From Siphonodentalium dalli (Eukaryota; Mollusca; Scaphopoda; Gadilida; Siphonodentaliidae): a DNA stretch of 64,000 nucleotides. Each line of letters begins with the position of its first letter. Positions within the stretch are counted from its first letter, which is position 1. A program made the position numbers and the translations under genes. Where the stretch lies: NCBI GenBank assembly GCA_032622095.1, contig CP136062.1:135758960-135822959 (forward strand). Direction: 5' to 3'. The notes below the pieces were generated by a model. The model made no database searches. It had not been told where the DNA came from and saw nothing but the letters and a program-made list of their open reading frames with translations. Shown piece by piece: positions 11,403 to 22,865 of this stretch.

Positions 11403-11502
11403 CTTCCATATCCAGTGATGTTTCGTCTGACAATATTTTGGTTCCCTGTAGTGGCCATATTTGTCTGGATAAGCAGCATTATTACATTTTCTTCTTTTTG
11501 CT
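11403..11502 (-). CDS. MGAT2: MGAT2 coding exon 3
   Basis: This 100-bp exon has the acceptor TTATTCCAG|A and the donor TGGAAG|GTAAAT. Its first base completes a Glu codon begun in exon 2, followed by 33 codons that include NAAYPDKYGHYREPKYCQTK and HHWIWK. This is the MGAT2 signature INAEYPDSFGHYREAKFSQTKHHWWWK, with very high conservation. It ends in phase 0 after Lys and continues directly into exon 4 (LHFV...). Intron 2 (11503-15359) and intron 3 (4745-11402) flank it. The open frame upstream of the acceptor and the VNI after the donor are intronic. Confidence 0.95.
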
Positions 11503-11512
11503 CTGGAATAAA

Positions 11513-13125
11513 ATGATGACATTGAACAACTAACTTCAGGGATGTTAAAAAGAAATGGCGGCTTCCACCGCCCACTGCACATAGTAGATATATATGAGTA
11601 TATATTTGCCATCTCAGCATCGGATACATTAATACCAGTAGACTAGTACCTAACCTGACACGCACAGATATACCTGAAGACCTACTAATTGACTAAATGA
11701 ACAATAGCTAACTGTCCCTAGTGACCAACAAAATTTCTCCTCAAGTGAGATGGACCGGATTATTTTCAAAAGGTGTTAAGCCAAGAGAAAGCAATCCTCG
11801 CAACTCACAAGAGGAGAAACTTCATTCTTCATGGAGGACAGTCAACTATTGTGTTTATTATATTTTTCCACAACATTATGTCATGACCAAACTTTAAAGG
11901 CACTGATGGTCTTCGTTATAAGTTAAAATTTAGAAATAAAAGTTACCAAATTATTAAAATTTCCTCAAGAATATACTAATAGTATAGTATAATGATAGTA
12001 CAAATGTGATATTATCCACAAAACACTATTGTGAACCAAGCGTTTGTTTTGGCAATTTTTTAGGAGAGTGATTCAATGTGACCCATTCAACACCGGAATC
12101 TTGAGCGGCGAGGATTAATGAGCGCTATACCGGTATGTTGTGTACAATTTGGTGGCCCTTTCTAACCAGTTCACTTAGTGAGGTCTCCCCGGTGTTGAGT
12201 GTTTTGCCTATCGGATATTCATTACCTCTGATTGTTTACATAACATGGCGTTCGTTCACAAAGCAGCGTACCAACATGGCAATAACATGCAATTTACGTG
12301 ATAGTTATGACTGGTATAAGAAAACAATTTGTCTACAATACAATATTCTTTGTTCATGGATGTTTTAATGGATGTGACTATTTTAATAGCAATAATGACT
12401 GCCAACTCTTTAATACTATATCTTTAATAAAAGGCATTTATAGAATGTTTCAGATAATGAGAAATGACCTCCTGTTTCCATAAAAATTATCTGAAAGGAT
12501 ACCAAAACAATCCAAATAAGGTAAATCATGTCATTCATTCATGATTTTTTACTATTACTTGACTACACATTTCCATTAAAATGATACTATCTGCATATAA
12601 AGAAAATGACGTCATTTCATTCATTGATTTCAACAAACGAAACTCAGAACTTGTTCGCGAGCTTGGGATAAATAGTCCATCATTGTTTGGAGTAGGATTA
12701 AACCCCTCGGGGTAGGATAGCATTTAGGGGGTTCCAGGAGCGTGGATACAATTTTTATTTTGGCAGAAGTTAATGAAAACATAGTAAAATTATTCTATGA
12801 TCCAGCTGACCAATTCTATTTGACAGGAACATGACATAACACTATATTATTTTCTCCTCTCCTAAATTGGAGAAGCAAATCAACAGACCAGTCAGTCAAT
12901 AGTTTGATCAGATATATACCAAATGCTAAGACCGGGAGGTTCAGAAGATGAATAATGAGTTGGCATATCTGCGATTGCGATCATTATCCTCAATATCAAA
13001 TCAGTATATTAATGTGAGTCATGTGTACAAATGTATGTTATATATATACTAATTGAGAGGAGCGAACAATTTGTATATGGAACTTTTGTTATTATCGTAA
13101 ATATCCACATCACTAGACAATTAGC
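11513..13125. other. MGAT2 intron 2, no gene recognised
   Basis: This stretch is AT-rich unique-looking intron sequence. No coding exon, RNA gene or repeat family is recognised on either strand. Confidence 0.5.
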
Positions 13126-13127
13126 CA

Positions 13128-13220
13128 AATTTCCTATGCTTGAATTTGGTGATGCTTGCCCGCTGTGCAGAATAGCGTCACTTAATTCACCATCTGGAGA
13201 CCTCATTATGCAAATGTCCG
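13128..13220. repeat. Partial hAT-like palindrome (half element)
   Basis: GAATTTGGTGATGCTTGCCC, CGCTGTGCAGAATAGCGTCA and CACCATCTGGAGACCTCATT match one palindrome of the CAAGCCTTGAAATAG family (full copies at 45996 and 53449). Both termini are missing. Confidence 0.6.
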
Positions 13221-13274
13221 ACAAAATATCCAGGACTGGTTGCCCAGGGTGAATTGACAGAGCAGGAGCTTGCT

Positions 13275-13832
13275 CATCATAAATATAAATGGACCATTAT
13301 GAATCAAAGAGACCGACCTAATATCAGGCGATGTCAAGCATCGTCTGCTATATATACACAAAGAAAGACGGCGGGATCAACGAAGTTAACATTAATGGCT
13401 TTGCTTGTGAGACAGTAACTCCACGGAGACGTCATTGCTATACGAATAAAATTCCCATTAATTAACCTCCTACGTCACTGAATATACAGATATAGATATC
13501 CCAGCTTGTCTATGTAAAATAATGTGTCCCTGATTATTGCTTCACTACTACCTTTAGAGTGATTTCAGAAATGGCAAAATATTAACTAGAGGCATTACTG
13601 TTCCAATACCGGTACATGTATACCGGATACCGGTACATGTATATTGCGCCATCATAAATGGACCATTATGAATCCAGGAGACCATACTGTTATCAGGCAA
13701 TGTCAAGCATTGTCTGATCTATATACACACTGAAAGCCGGAGGGATCAACTGAGCTAAACCTTAATGGCTTTGCTTTTGAGCCAGTTACTCCAGGGAGTC
13801 ATGGCATATGAATAAAATTGCCATTACGATGA
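13275..13832. repeat. Diverged direct duplication of ~185 bp
   Basis: The blocks 13275-13460 and 13648-13832 align along their length. Both carry AAATGGACCATTATGAATC, CAATGTCAAGCAT or CGATGTCAAGCAT, ATATATACACA, GGGATCAAC and TTAATGGCTTTGCTT in order. The separating 190 bp contains an ACCGGTACATGTATA repeat (13605-13642). There is no coding content. Confidence 0.65.
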
Positions 13833-14325
13833 CAGCAAGTGATAATATAATCAAAGAACTGTCGGTGTTACTATGTCCTGTGTAAATTAGCTATTAGCGA
13901 AGACAAGGACTCTATCATTGAGATTGGATGCAATGCTGTCAGGATTCCATATTGAAGTATTCATGTTGGGATGCAAGTTATTAGCGGCTCACAATGACAA
14001 CGTTATTAGCTTTTTTTTTATATGAGTTGTGCATGAAAGTAATTTCATCATTTTCTCCCCGACTAATTTCATCATTTTCTCCCAGGAACATTTGAAGCAA
14101 TCATTAACAAAATTTGGGAATATTCTAATTTTAGTAGTATTATTTCAGAATGCTGATAAGTTCTGCAAATCTTAATTTCAACCCACTAAATTCAGATTGT
14201 ATGACTTCGGCAATCCACTACGACAACCCTTTGTCGTCGCCCAGTTTGCTTCATCAAATAGCTTCGGCATTGCTGATTGCCGTAACCAACTATGAGGGCT
14301 GTAATCTTGACACTCAACATGCTGT

Positions 14326-14460
14326 ATTTAACCCTTTTTATACTGAATGGATTCTCCCACTTGGTAATAAAAGTATACACAGGAATGGTATATTATTCAT
14401 CTGGAGGGGTGTTCAGGAAAAATAAGCAGACAGCAATACCTATATACCATCTGTTTCTTT
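14326..14460. repeat. Left half of a TTAACCCTTTCTATACTAAA MITE
   Basis: TTAACCCTTTTTATACTGAA, GGATTCTCCCACTTGGTAAT and GGAGGGGTGTTCAGG match the family in order. The right half is missing. The open frame 14150-14425 reads across it. Confidence 0.65.
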
Positions 14461-14499
14461 AATTATTAAAAATTTTCACTTCTCTACTGTAGTTTACAT

Positions 14500-14935
14500 T
14501 ATTAAGAAGGGCATCACTCTGGAATGGTAAAATACGCCCGTGGTAATTTCAATAAAGGGCCATAACTCTGGTGGAAATTGGCGGGTGCAACCCAAATTCG
14601 AACTTGACTGGTAAACTCAGATACCAAATTTCTATCCATTCGGTTCAGACTTACTAAAGTTATCATCCTGAAACGAAAATTGAATGCAAATTCCAACAAA
14701 AAGTGCTGTAGCTCTAGTGAAAATTGGCAGTCGGAACCCGAATTGGAATTTGACCAGTATTTTGTGCTAGTAAACCCACATACCAAATTTCATTCCATTC
14801 AGTTGAGACATACTAAAGTTATCATCCAGAAATTAAAAAAGCAAACAGATAGACAGATAGACAGCTAGACCGATGGGACGGACCAATAACATAATACATT
14901 CTGTTTTGAAAAAAACTGGCATATAAAAATAAACC
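14500..14935 (+). repeat. Partial tandem-core element with GACAGATAGACA tail
   Basis: Two core units of ~165 bp (CATAACTCTGGTGGAAATTG near 14570, TGTAGCTCTAGTGAAAATTG near 14705) are followed by CAGATAGACAGATAGACAGC. The end TTCTGTTTTGAAAAAAACTGGCATATAA resembles 325-365. It is related to family C at 16286-17022. Confidence 0.6.
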
Positions 14936-15359
14936 GATCACTAAACAATAAAATTGTAGAAGCATTGTTTCATCAAAAGGAAAACATCGAAACAAAGAGG
15001 ATTAGCTAGGTAAACACTACCACTGGTTGATACTAATGTTACATGTATCAGATTAACTGCCTCTTGATACACATGTTAACCTTTCCTAACCTTTATATTA
15101 ATAACACCACAAATTGGAAGAGTTTCCTGCGGTGAATGGTATTGAGTGATGATAATTATTTTTCAACTTTCTCTAGGAAAAAAGAAGTACCTTGCAAAAA
15201 CTTTTGCCAAATGAATATATTTTTTGCAAAATGTGAATTATTTTTGCATTTGACCAACGTCAGCGCGAACCCTGATCATGGTCCAATGGTTAAATAGTTT
15301 TGACTCCTCAAGTTTAACATCCAGCATTGTATTATTATTAATAGTAAATAAGAACTTAC

Positions 15360-15457
15360 TCTTCTTTTTTGGTGTCTCTAGGGCAGTCATTCTCGGCAAA
15401 ACCAGGGAACTCATTTGCATGAGTTTGTAAGGAATATGGGAAGAATATCTGCATCAC
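15360..15457 (-). CDS. MGAT2: MGAT2 coding exon 2
   Basis: This 98-bp exon has the acceptor TTTGCAG|GTGATG and the donor GAAGA|GTAAGT. It translates, in phase 0 from exon 1, to VMQIFFPYSLQTHANEFPGF followed by AENDCPRDTKKE plus two bases. This matches the conserved MGAT2 segment VLQVFFPFSIQLYPNEFPG...DCPRD that directly follows FCP in vertebrates. The two leftover bases (GA) are completed by the first base of exon 3, which makes the join exact. The exon is too short to stand out as an open reading frame and was found by looking for the missing MGAT2 block. It lies about 19.9 kb downstream of exon 1. Confidence 0.93.
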
Positions 15458-15700
15458 CTGCAAATAAAATCAGCAAAGTCATTTATAAGTGTTTAAGATT
15501 TCTATTTGACAGCCAGATGATTTTCAAATTAGTCTGAGCCTGGTACACTGGTGCTGTGATATTGGTCAGTCTTACCAATGTATTAAAGGGGTACTAGCAA
15601 TGGGTAAATTTGAAATATGATAAATGCCTGTAAACCATCATCACTAAAGAGAAGACGGAAATATAGATAGACTTTGTTATTATTAATAACGCTTCGTCGC
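15458..15700. other. Acceptor-side end of MGAT2 intron 1
   Basis: This is the 3' end of the 19.9-kb intron 1 on the minus strand. The polypyrimidine side of the acceptor reads TTTTATTTGCAG next to exon 2. No other feature is seen. Confidence 0.5.
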
Positions 15701-15708
15701 ATGTTTAA

Positions 15709-15908
15709 CACTTTCAGTGCCAAGTCCGATTTTTGTATCAACCCATATTTCCTTGATCATTTAATAATGTGATACATTGATGGAAAGAGCTCTTAGAGCT
15801 CTTTCCAAGCTCTTTCCATCAATGTATCACATTATTATAATCAATAAATTTGAAAGATGATCAAAGAAATATGGGTTGATACAACAATCGGACTTGGCAC
15901 TGAAAGGG
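15709..15908. mobile_element. TTAA-flanked palindromic MITE, CCCTTTCAGTGCC family
   Basis: TTAA is at 15705-15708 and 15909-15912. The termini are CACTTTCAGTGCCAAGTCCG and CGGACTTGGCACTGAAAGGG. Almost the whole 200 bp is a palindrome: TATCAACCCATATTTCCTTG pairs with its inverse, and ATGTGATACATTGATGGAAA is repeated around the centre AGAGCTCT. The TTAA target and CCC terminus suggest a piggyBac-type mobiliser. Confidence 0.8.
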
Positions 15909-16285
15909 TTAAACCTTTGTTATGTAAACATTACTGTTACAGTGCCAGTCATTTTATCAACATACAGTTGAGCAATTTCTGATCAAATCATGAAGGTCGA
16001 CAATTTGGTGACATTCATTGATTGAATGACTTTCACTGCAACAGTAACTTTTTCATAACAATGGTTTCAACATGCAAAATCTCGTCAGTGGGTAGTTATA
16101 AATAATAACAAAATAAAAATAGTCTTATTTCTTTTTCCACTTTCTTCTTAGTGATCATGGTTTTACAAACATTTTAGATTTTTTCACATTTACATATTGC
16201 TATATTTACACATTTTATTTTGTATTACTCGGTTTAAGGATTAAAATCAATGGGAATATTAATGAAGACATGTAAACAAATATAA

Positions 16286-17022
16286 ATAAAAGGTCGGTAG
16301 ACCTCATGTCCGCCTCTAAGTGTCGGCTTGATACGACCGTTGTTTGCGCATAAAAACCTGTCTTTAGTGCTAGTAAACCTACATACCAAATTTAATTTCA
16401 TTCAGTACACATTTACTAAAGTTATCATCCGGAAACCTCAAATTGGCAAAAATTCTAAGTAAAAAAGGGACATAACTCTGGTGAAAATTGGCGGGCGGAA
16501 CCCGAATTCGAACTTGACCTGTGTTTTGCTGGGAGAAAGACACATACCAACTTTGGTTTAGATCAAATAATCCAAACTGGAGTTATCGGTCGGAAACCAA
16601 AAATGTTAACAGACGGTCAAATTCTAAGTCGAAAAAGGGACGTAACTCATGTAAAAATAATTGGACGGAACCCATATTCAAAATTGGCATGTATCTTTAG
16701 CTGGGAAATACACATACCAACTTTGGTTCAGATCAAATAATCCAAACTGGAGTTATCGGTCGAAAACCAAAAATGTTAACAGACGGTCAAATTCTAAGAG
16801 GAAAAGGGGGCATAACTCTGGTGAAAATTGGCGGACGGAACCAGAATTCGAACTTGACCTGTCTTTTCTGCTAGTAAACCCACATACCAAATTTAATTTA
16901 ATTTGGTTTACTCTAACTAAAGTTATCATCCGGAAACCTCGGACGCACGCACGCACGCACACACGCACTGACGCACAGGCTGATTATAATAGTCCTCCGA
17001 ACCCGTTGGGTCGGCGGACAAT
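16286..17022 (+). mobile_element. Helentron/HINE-like element, family C
   Basis: The 5' end has the hairpin AGGTCGGTAGACCT followed by TGTCCGCC. The 3' end has the hairpin GTCCTCCGAACCC...GGGTCGGCGGAC, which ends in GGCGGACA, the exact inverse of TGTCCGCC. Three core units of ~171 bp start near 16466, 16636 and 16808 with GGG(A/C)CATAACTC. An ACGCACGCACGC microsatellite (16940-16970) sits just before the 3' hairpin. The 177-codon open frame 16661-17194 and its antisense partner are translated repeats, not genes. Confidence 0.75.
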
Positions 17023-17499
17023 TAGAAAAGAGATGTATATGGTACACTACAGATCAAGTACATATAAATACAATAGGAAGACAACTACTGGATTTTCTGA
17101 TAAGTTGAAGGTCATCGCCAGCATGGCGGATGCCGATATTAGTTTTCACCTATGCGTCTCTTGCTTCAGTGTTCTTCAAAAGTATCGCATTTAATGTAGA
17201 AAACTAGTGTGCACCAACTCACAGGGGGCGAGTCAAACCAACTTTTCATTTTATTGTCACATATTTTCTACCAATGTAAGTCAGTACTTTCAGTTGTACA
17301 TGTATTTGTTGTTAATGTATTCCGCTTACATAATTTCAATGTAATTCTACAACTTATGCTCAGGAATGGCATAAAGCCATACCCATATTTGGAAAATCAG
17401 ATGAACACCCTGAAATGGTGCAAGCTACTTTTCTGCTTTAGATAGGAGTCACATTTTCCACAGATGAATTGGGCATCTTCATATGACCACACCCAATCT

Positions 17500-17622
17500 C
17501 CCTCAACTAATAAATGCACACTCCCCGACTAATAAATGCACCCCCAACTAATAAATGCACACCCAACTAATAAATGCACACCCCCAACTAATAAATGCAC
17601 CCCCACTAATAAATGGACAACT
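17500..17622. repeat. Minisatellite, ~20-bp unit CCCCAACTAATAAATGCACA
   Basis: Five to six units of AACTAATAAATGCAC with CCC spacers run head to tail. Units vary slightly in the number of C residues. There is no coding content. Confidence 0.85.
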
Positions 17623-17727
17623 GTTGATATAATAGTATTTCTTCCTATAACAAAGAATTTTCTTCATAATTAAGGGCATAATTTTCCATGAAACATAATT
17701 CCAAAACAAATGACCGCAGCACCAAGT

Positions 17728-17822
17728 TTGACTCCCTACGGGAAACTCGCATATATAAGAGAATGCATTGGCACAGGGTTTTGGCAAAATTTCATGAAGC
17801 TCCAGTCATGGAAGGGTTACAA
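17728..17822. repeat. Right half of a TTAA palindromic MITE (ACTGGAGCTTC family)
   Basis: CTCGCATATATAAGAGAATG, CATTGGCACAGGG, AAATTTCATGAAGCTCCAGT and CATGGAAGGGTTA give the right terminus in inverted orientation. The left half is absent. Confidence 0.65.
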
Positions 17823-17912
17823 CAACAAATAATAATATTAGACTGGGAACTATACTACTAACTGAAATGTGCATCAATGTTGTGTCAGACACAATGTTCA
17901 TTGTTGTTTGGT

Positions 17913-18065
17913 ATTAACCCTTTCTATACTAAAGCATCATCGACGAGTAGTTATCCCATAGGAAATGTTCAGATAATAAGTTTATTGTTGAACTTCGTAC
18001 ATGTATCTGAACATTTCCAATTCGGAATCAAGCAATTCTGGAAGCCCTCCAGGCCAGTATAGCCA
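17913..18065. repeat. Rearranged TTAACCCTTTCTATACTAAA MITE fragment
   Basis: TTAACCCTTTCTATACTAAA is followed by CATCATCGACGAGTAGTTA, GAAATGTTCAGATAATAAG and GTATCTGAACATTTCC. The internal TCTGAAC block is present in both orientations, so this is a short foldback derivative. Confidence 0.6.
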
Positions 18066-18796
18066 GCATCCTAAATTTTTAATAAACATATGTTCCCAAA
18101 TACAGGATGGAAAAATTTCCAAAAATTAATAATATACTGATATATATGCTTATTTGGATCCCAAGAGTAGCATTTCTGCTTCTTTGCATGTTGTCCGTGG
18201 TCTTCTAAAATGAATTTAGCACTGCAGGTACAACACATTTTTGCATGCATAATGCGTATACTGACAATATACAAATATACAAAGATGTAGTAAGCCAAGT
18301 GCACATGATACAACATTATATTATTATAATTATTTTAAGAAGGAAGATGGAAGGCATGAACTGACAGGGTTAAATTTTATTCAGGTGTTCCAAAGTATGT
18401 CGTTATAATTCTATGTGCATACATTTGAATATTTTTTTATGAAATTAGCCAAATTCGTATCCAAAGCAGACAAACCAGTATGAATTTCAATATTTAATTT
18501 TTTTCAATCAAACAACTCGCTTTACACCAGATGAACTGCCAAAAATTTCTTGACCTATCATATAGCAAAAATGCATTCATACTAAAATAAAATGAATTAG
18601 TAATATTATGCTTTGATCTACATATTCGGGATGTTATCAATTGTACTATCAGGTGCCAAAGGATCAGTGGTACCTTTATTTAACAAATGAAAGAATTAAT
18701 GTATTCTAATAGCTACAGGTGTTAGGGTGGAGAAAGAGTTATCAAGTGCTCATCTTCTTCTAGAACCCTTTGATTACTGAATGAATACTCAAAATA

Positions 18797-18945
18797 CAGT
18801 AATGCTCTAAATAATCGACTCCTTAACCACAGCAGAATTATGGGTAACTTTTCAGGATTTAGTCAGAAGTATGGCTTGTTGCCATTCATCAGAAAGCTCT
18901 CAGCCATATTTCCAACTAAATCCTGAAAAGTTACCCATAATACTC
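18797..18945. repeat. TA-flanked palindromic MITE (CAGTAATGCTCTAA family), right end lost
   Basis: It starts TA|CAGTAATGCTCTAAATAAT and contains TAACTTTTCAGGATTTAGTC and its inverse GACTAAATCCTGAAAAGTTA order in two arms around GAAAGCTCTC. The right terminus is missing after TTACCCATAAT. Intact copies are at 30291-30496 and 50986-51197. Confidence 0.7.
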
Positions 18946-19504
18946 ATTCAGTGCCGGCGACGTATATTAGACAAATGAAATATATATATGGTCATGGATG
19001 GAGGCACCTATAAATAGTCCATGCACACAAGGCACTGTATGTTGGCCAGACACATGCCCATACATGTAGACCATGGACCCAGGCTGATATAGGTATGCCA
19101 TAGCATTGTATCCAGGCATGAATAGGGCCTGTTATATATGTGGGAAATTGACCCACCCCCTTATACGTGATAATGTATATCTACACCAAGGACACAGGCA
19201 CGTTTACGTAGTGCTAATACCCAGGGTCCAGGTGCCTATATATATGATATGGGCTCGGGTCCCTAACTATAAGCTACGGAACAGGCCTCATTAGTAAGCT
19301 CATAGACTCACACTTATGCTGGAAGGCGATGGACTTGGCCACATATATAGGAGACACATGGACCCTAGACCCATATGGGTAAGTCACAGACAATATACCT
19401 ACATGTGCATGAATCTATATGCATGCTATGCACATACGTCCATATACAGATATTCGACCAACACCCTATAGGATGGAGGTCCCTATAAGCCTTGTGAAAC
19501 CACT
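18946..19504. other. No gene; GGACC/TATATA-rich unique sequence
   Basis: The stretch contains many short CCCATA, GGACCC and TATATA words without a clear repeat unit. No coding signal or RNA gene is recognised. Confidence 0.4.
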
Positions 19505-20264
19505 ATCCACATGTCCACATTAACAACAACTATTATAATTGTTTTCAATATAAAAATGTTACATGACGTACATGTAGTTTAGTTTGTTAGAACTACCATA
19601 ATATTAGTCAAATGTGCATTTTTCCATTTCGGGTATGTCCCAAGCAACCGTTACCACTCCTGTAACTAAGAAATATATAGTAATTTTTCAGTTGAATCCA
19701 CACTAACAACAACTACATGTATAAGTTGTTTTACAATAAAACGACAATGACGTAGTTTATATTAGTTTCTTAAAACCACATAATATCAGATGTGCATTTT
19801 TTCGATTTCGGGTATGTCCCTAGCAACCACTACACCCCTGTAATTAAGAGATATGGTAATAATTCAGTCAGATCCACACTAACATCAATTGATATTGTTA
19901 TTTTCACCATAAAAATGCTACATGACATAGTTTATTTGTTAAACCTGCCATAATATCAGTCATATTTGTATTTTTTTATTTTGGGTATGCCCCTAGCAAC
20001 GGTTACCACTCATGTAACTGAGAAGATTATAGTATTTTTTCAGTCTAATCCACACTAACAACAACTATTACAATTGTTTCACAATGAAACAACAATGACG
20101 TAGTTTACATTAATTTGTTAAAACTACCATAATATCGGTCAGATGTGCATTTTTCGATTTCTGGTATGTCCCTAGCAACAATTACCACCCCTGTAAGTAA
20201 GAAATATGGTAATATTTCAGTTAGATCCACACTAACAACAACTTATTTTGTTATTGCCACCATA
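19505..20264. repeat. Tandem array, ~180-bp unit (five units)
   Basis: Units begin TCCACA(C/T)TAACAACAAC at about 19508, 19693, 19877, 20050 and 20227. Each carries TGACGTAGTTTA-like, TACCATAATATCAG, TTTCGGGTATGTCCCTAGCA and CTGTAA blocks. The fifth unit is cut after CACCATAA by the element at 20265. It resumes after that element at 22773 (AAATGCTATACAACGTAGTT) and ends near 22865. Confidence 0.8.
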
Positions 20265-22772
20265 ATGAAAGTGTCAATGACACTGTAGCTCAACTTGGAA
20301 AGGGAATAATTTAATGTATTACAGTCAATGGAGCGATTAGGAATGTGGAAAGTTGAATGTCTAATACTAGTTTATAGACATGAAGAGAAAAGTAAAATCC
20401 AAGATGGCTGCTGGCGGCCATGTTTTCGGCCGAATGACCCCAAAATGATTGTATCCCATCTACATGTCATCGTTAACATCCATGACAAATTTTATGACGA
20501 TCAGACTAAAGGTACGACCTGTAGCCTATGCTAAAGAATTTAGTCATACAAAGAGTAAAATCCAAGATGGCTGCTGGCGGCCATGTTTTTTGGCCGAATG
20601 ACACCAAAATGACTCGTTCCCATCTACATGTCATTATTAACATCTATGACAAATTTTATGACGATCAGACTAAAGGTACGACCTGTAGCCCATGCTAAAG
20701 AATTTAGTCATACAAAGAGTAAAATCCAATATTAACAACCATGACAAATTTCATGATGATCAGACGAACAGTACGACCTGTGGCCCATGCTAATGGATTA
20801 AATTTTGAAATCCAAGATGGCCACTGGCGGCCATGTTTTTTGTCCGAATGACCCCAAAATGACTCGTTCCCATTTACATTCCAATTTCAACAGCCATGAC
20901 AAATTTTATGATGATCAGACTAAATGTACGACCTGTAGCCCGTGCTAAAGGATTTAGTTATACAAAGAGTAAAATCAAAGATGGCTGCTGGCGGCCATGT
21001 TTTTTCTGCCGAATGACCCCAAAATTACTCGTTCCCATTTACATTCCAATTTCAACAGCCATGACAAATTTTATGATGATCAGACTAAAGGTACGACCTG
21101 TAGCCCGTGCTAAAGGATTTAGTCATACAAAGAGTAAAATCAAAGATGGCTGCTGGCGGCCATGTTTTTCTGCCGAATGACCCCAAAATGACTCGTTCCC
21201 ATCTACATGTCATTATTAACATTCACGACAAATTTTATGATGATCAGACTAAAGGTACAACCTGTAGCCCGTGCTAAAGGATTTAGTCATACAAAGAGTA
21301 AAATCCAAGATGGCTGCTGGCGACCATGTTTTTTGGCCGAATGACCCCAAAATTACTCGTTCCCATCTACATGTCATTGTTAACATCCATGACAAATTTT
21401 ATGATGATCAGACGAACAGTACGACCTGTGGCCCGTGCTAATGGATTAAATTTTGAAATCCAAGATGGCCACTGGTGGCCATGTTTATTGGCCGAATGAC
21501 CCCAAAATTACTCGTTCCCATCTACATTCCAATTTCAACAGCCATGACAAATTTTATGATGATCAGACTAAAGGTACGGCCTGTAGCCCGTGCTAAAGGA
21601 TTTAGTCATACAAAGAGTAAAATCCAAGATGGCTGCTGGCGGCCATGTTTTTTGGCCGATTGACCCCAAAATGACTCGTTCCCATCTACATGTCATTATT
21701 AACATTCTTGACAAATTTTATGCTGATCAGACTAAAAGTAGGACCTGTAGCCCGTGCTAAAGGATTTAGTCATACAAAGAGTAAAATCCAAGATGGCTGC
21801 TGGCGGCCATGTTTTTTGGCCGAATGACCCCAAAATTACTCGTTCCCATCTACATGTCAATATTAACATCTATGACAAATTTGATGATGATCAGACTAAA
21901 GGTACGACCTGTAGCCCGTGCTAAAGAATTTAGTCATACAAAGAGTAAAATCCAAGAAGGCTGCTGGCCGCCATGTTTTTTGGCCAAATGACGATGATCA
22001 GACGAACAGTACGACCTGTGGCCCGTGCTAATGGATTGAATTTTGAAATCCAAGATGGCCGCTGGCGGCCATGTTTTTTGTCCGAATGACCCCAAAATGA
22101 CTCGTTCCCATCTACATTCCAATTTCAACAGCCATGACAAATTTTATGATGATCGGACTAAAGGTACGACCTGTAGCCCGTGCTAAAGGATTTAGTCATA
22201 CAAAGAGTGAAATCAAAGATGCCTGCTGGCGGCCATGTTTTTGGCCGAATGACTCCAAAATGACTCGTTCCCATCTACATGTCATTATTAACATTCTTGA
22301 CAAATTTTATGATGATCAGACTAAAAGTACGACCTGTAGCCCGTGCTAAAGAATTTAGTCATACAAAGAGTAAAATCCAAGATGGCTGCTGGCGGCCATG
22401 TTTTTGGGCCGAATGACCCCAAAATTACTCGTTCCCATCTACATGTCAATATTAACATCCACGACAAATTTCATGACGATCAGACAAACAGTACGCCCTG
22501 TAGCCTGTGCTAATGGATTGAATTTTGAAATGCAAGATGGCCACTGGCGGCCATGTTTTTTTACCGAATGACCCCAAAATTAATCATTCTGGTCTAAATG
22601 TTGATGTCAACAGCTATGACAAATTTCATAATGATCCGACCAAAGGTACGACCTGTAGACTGCATTGTTGACGCCTTACGTACACACGTACACACGCACA
22701 CACGTACACACGGACGACGGACGACAAAGCCATGGCAATAGCTCAAACTTTACAAAGTAAAGTTGAGCTAAA
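20265..22772 (+). mobile_element. Helentron/HINE-like element, family B, copy 2
   Basis: The 5' end ATGAAAGTGTCAATGACACT with GCTCAACTT and the 3' end AGCTCAAACTT...AAGTTGAGCTAA match the element at 6701-10462. The core has about 15 monomers of 155-165 bp, with GTGCTAAAGGATTTAGTCAT or GTGCTAATGGATTGAATTTT starts. An ACACACGTACACACG plus GACGGACGAC microsatellite (22680-22726) precedes the 3' hairpin. It interrupts a unit of the flanking 180-bp array. Short open frames in this interval are translated monomers. Confidence 0.8.
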
Positions 22773-22865
22773 AATGCTATACAACGTAGTTAAACCTGCC
22801 ATAATATCAGACATATTTTTATTTCTTCTATGTCGGATAGTTGCCTAGCAACCATTGCTAAGGAA

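Noticed and set aside
16661-17194. 177-codon frame, one of the longest in the window
   Set aside because: It runs through tandem core repeats and the ACGC microsatellite of family C and into unrelated flank; no domain is present and an antisense frame is equally open.
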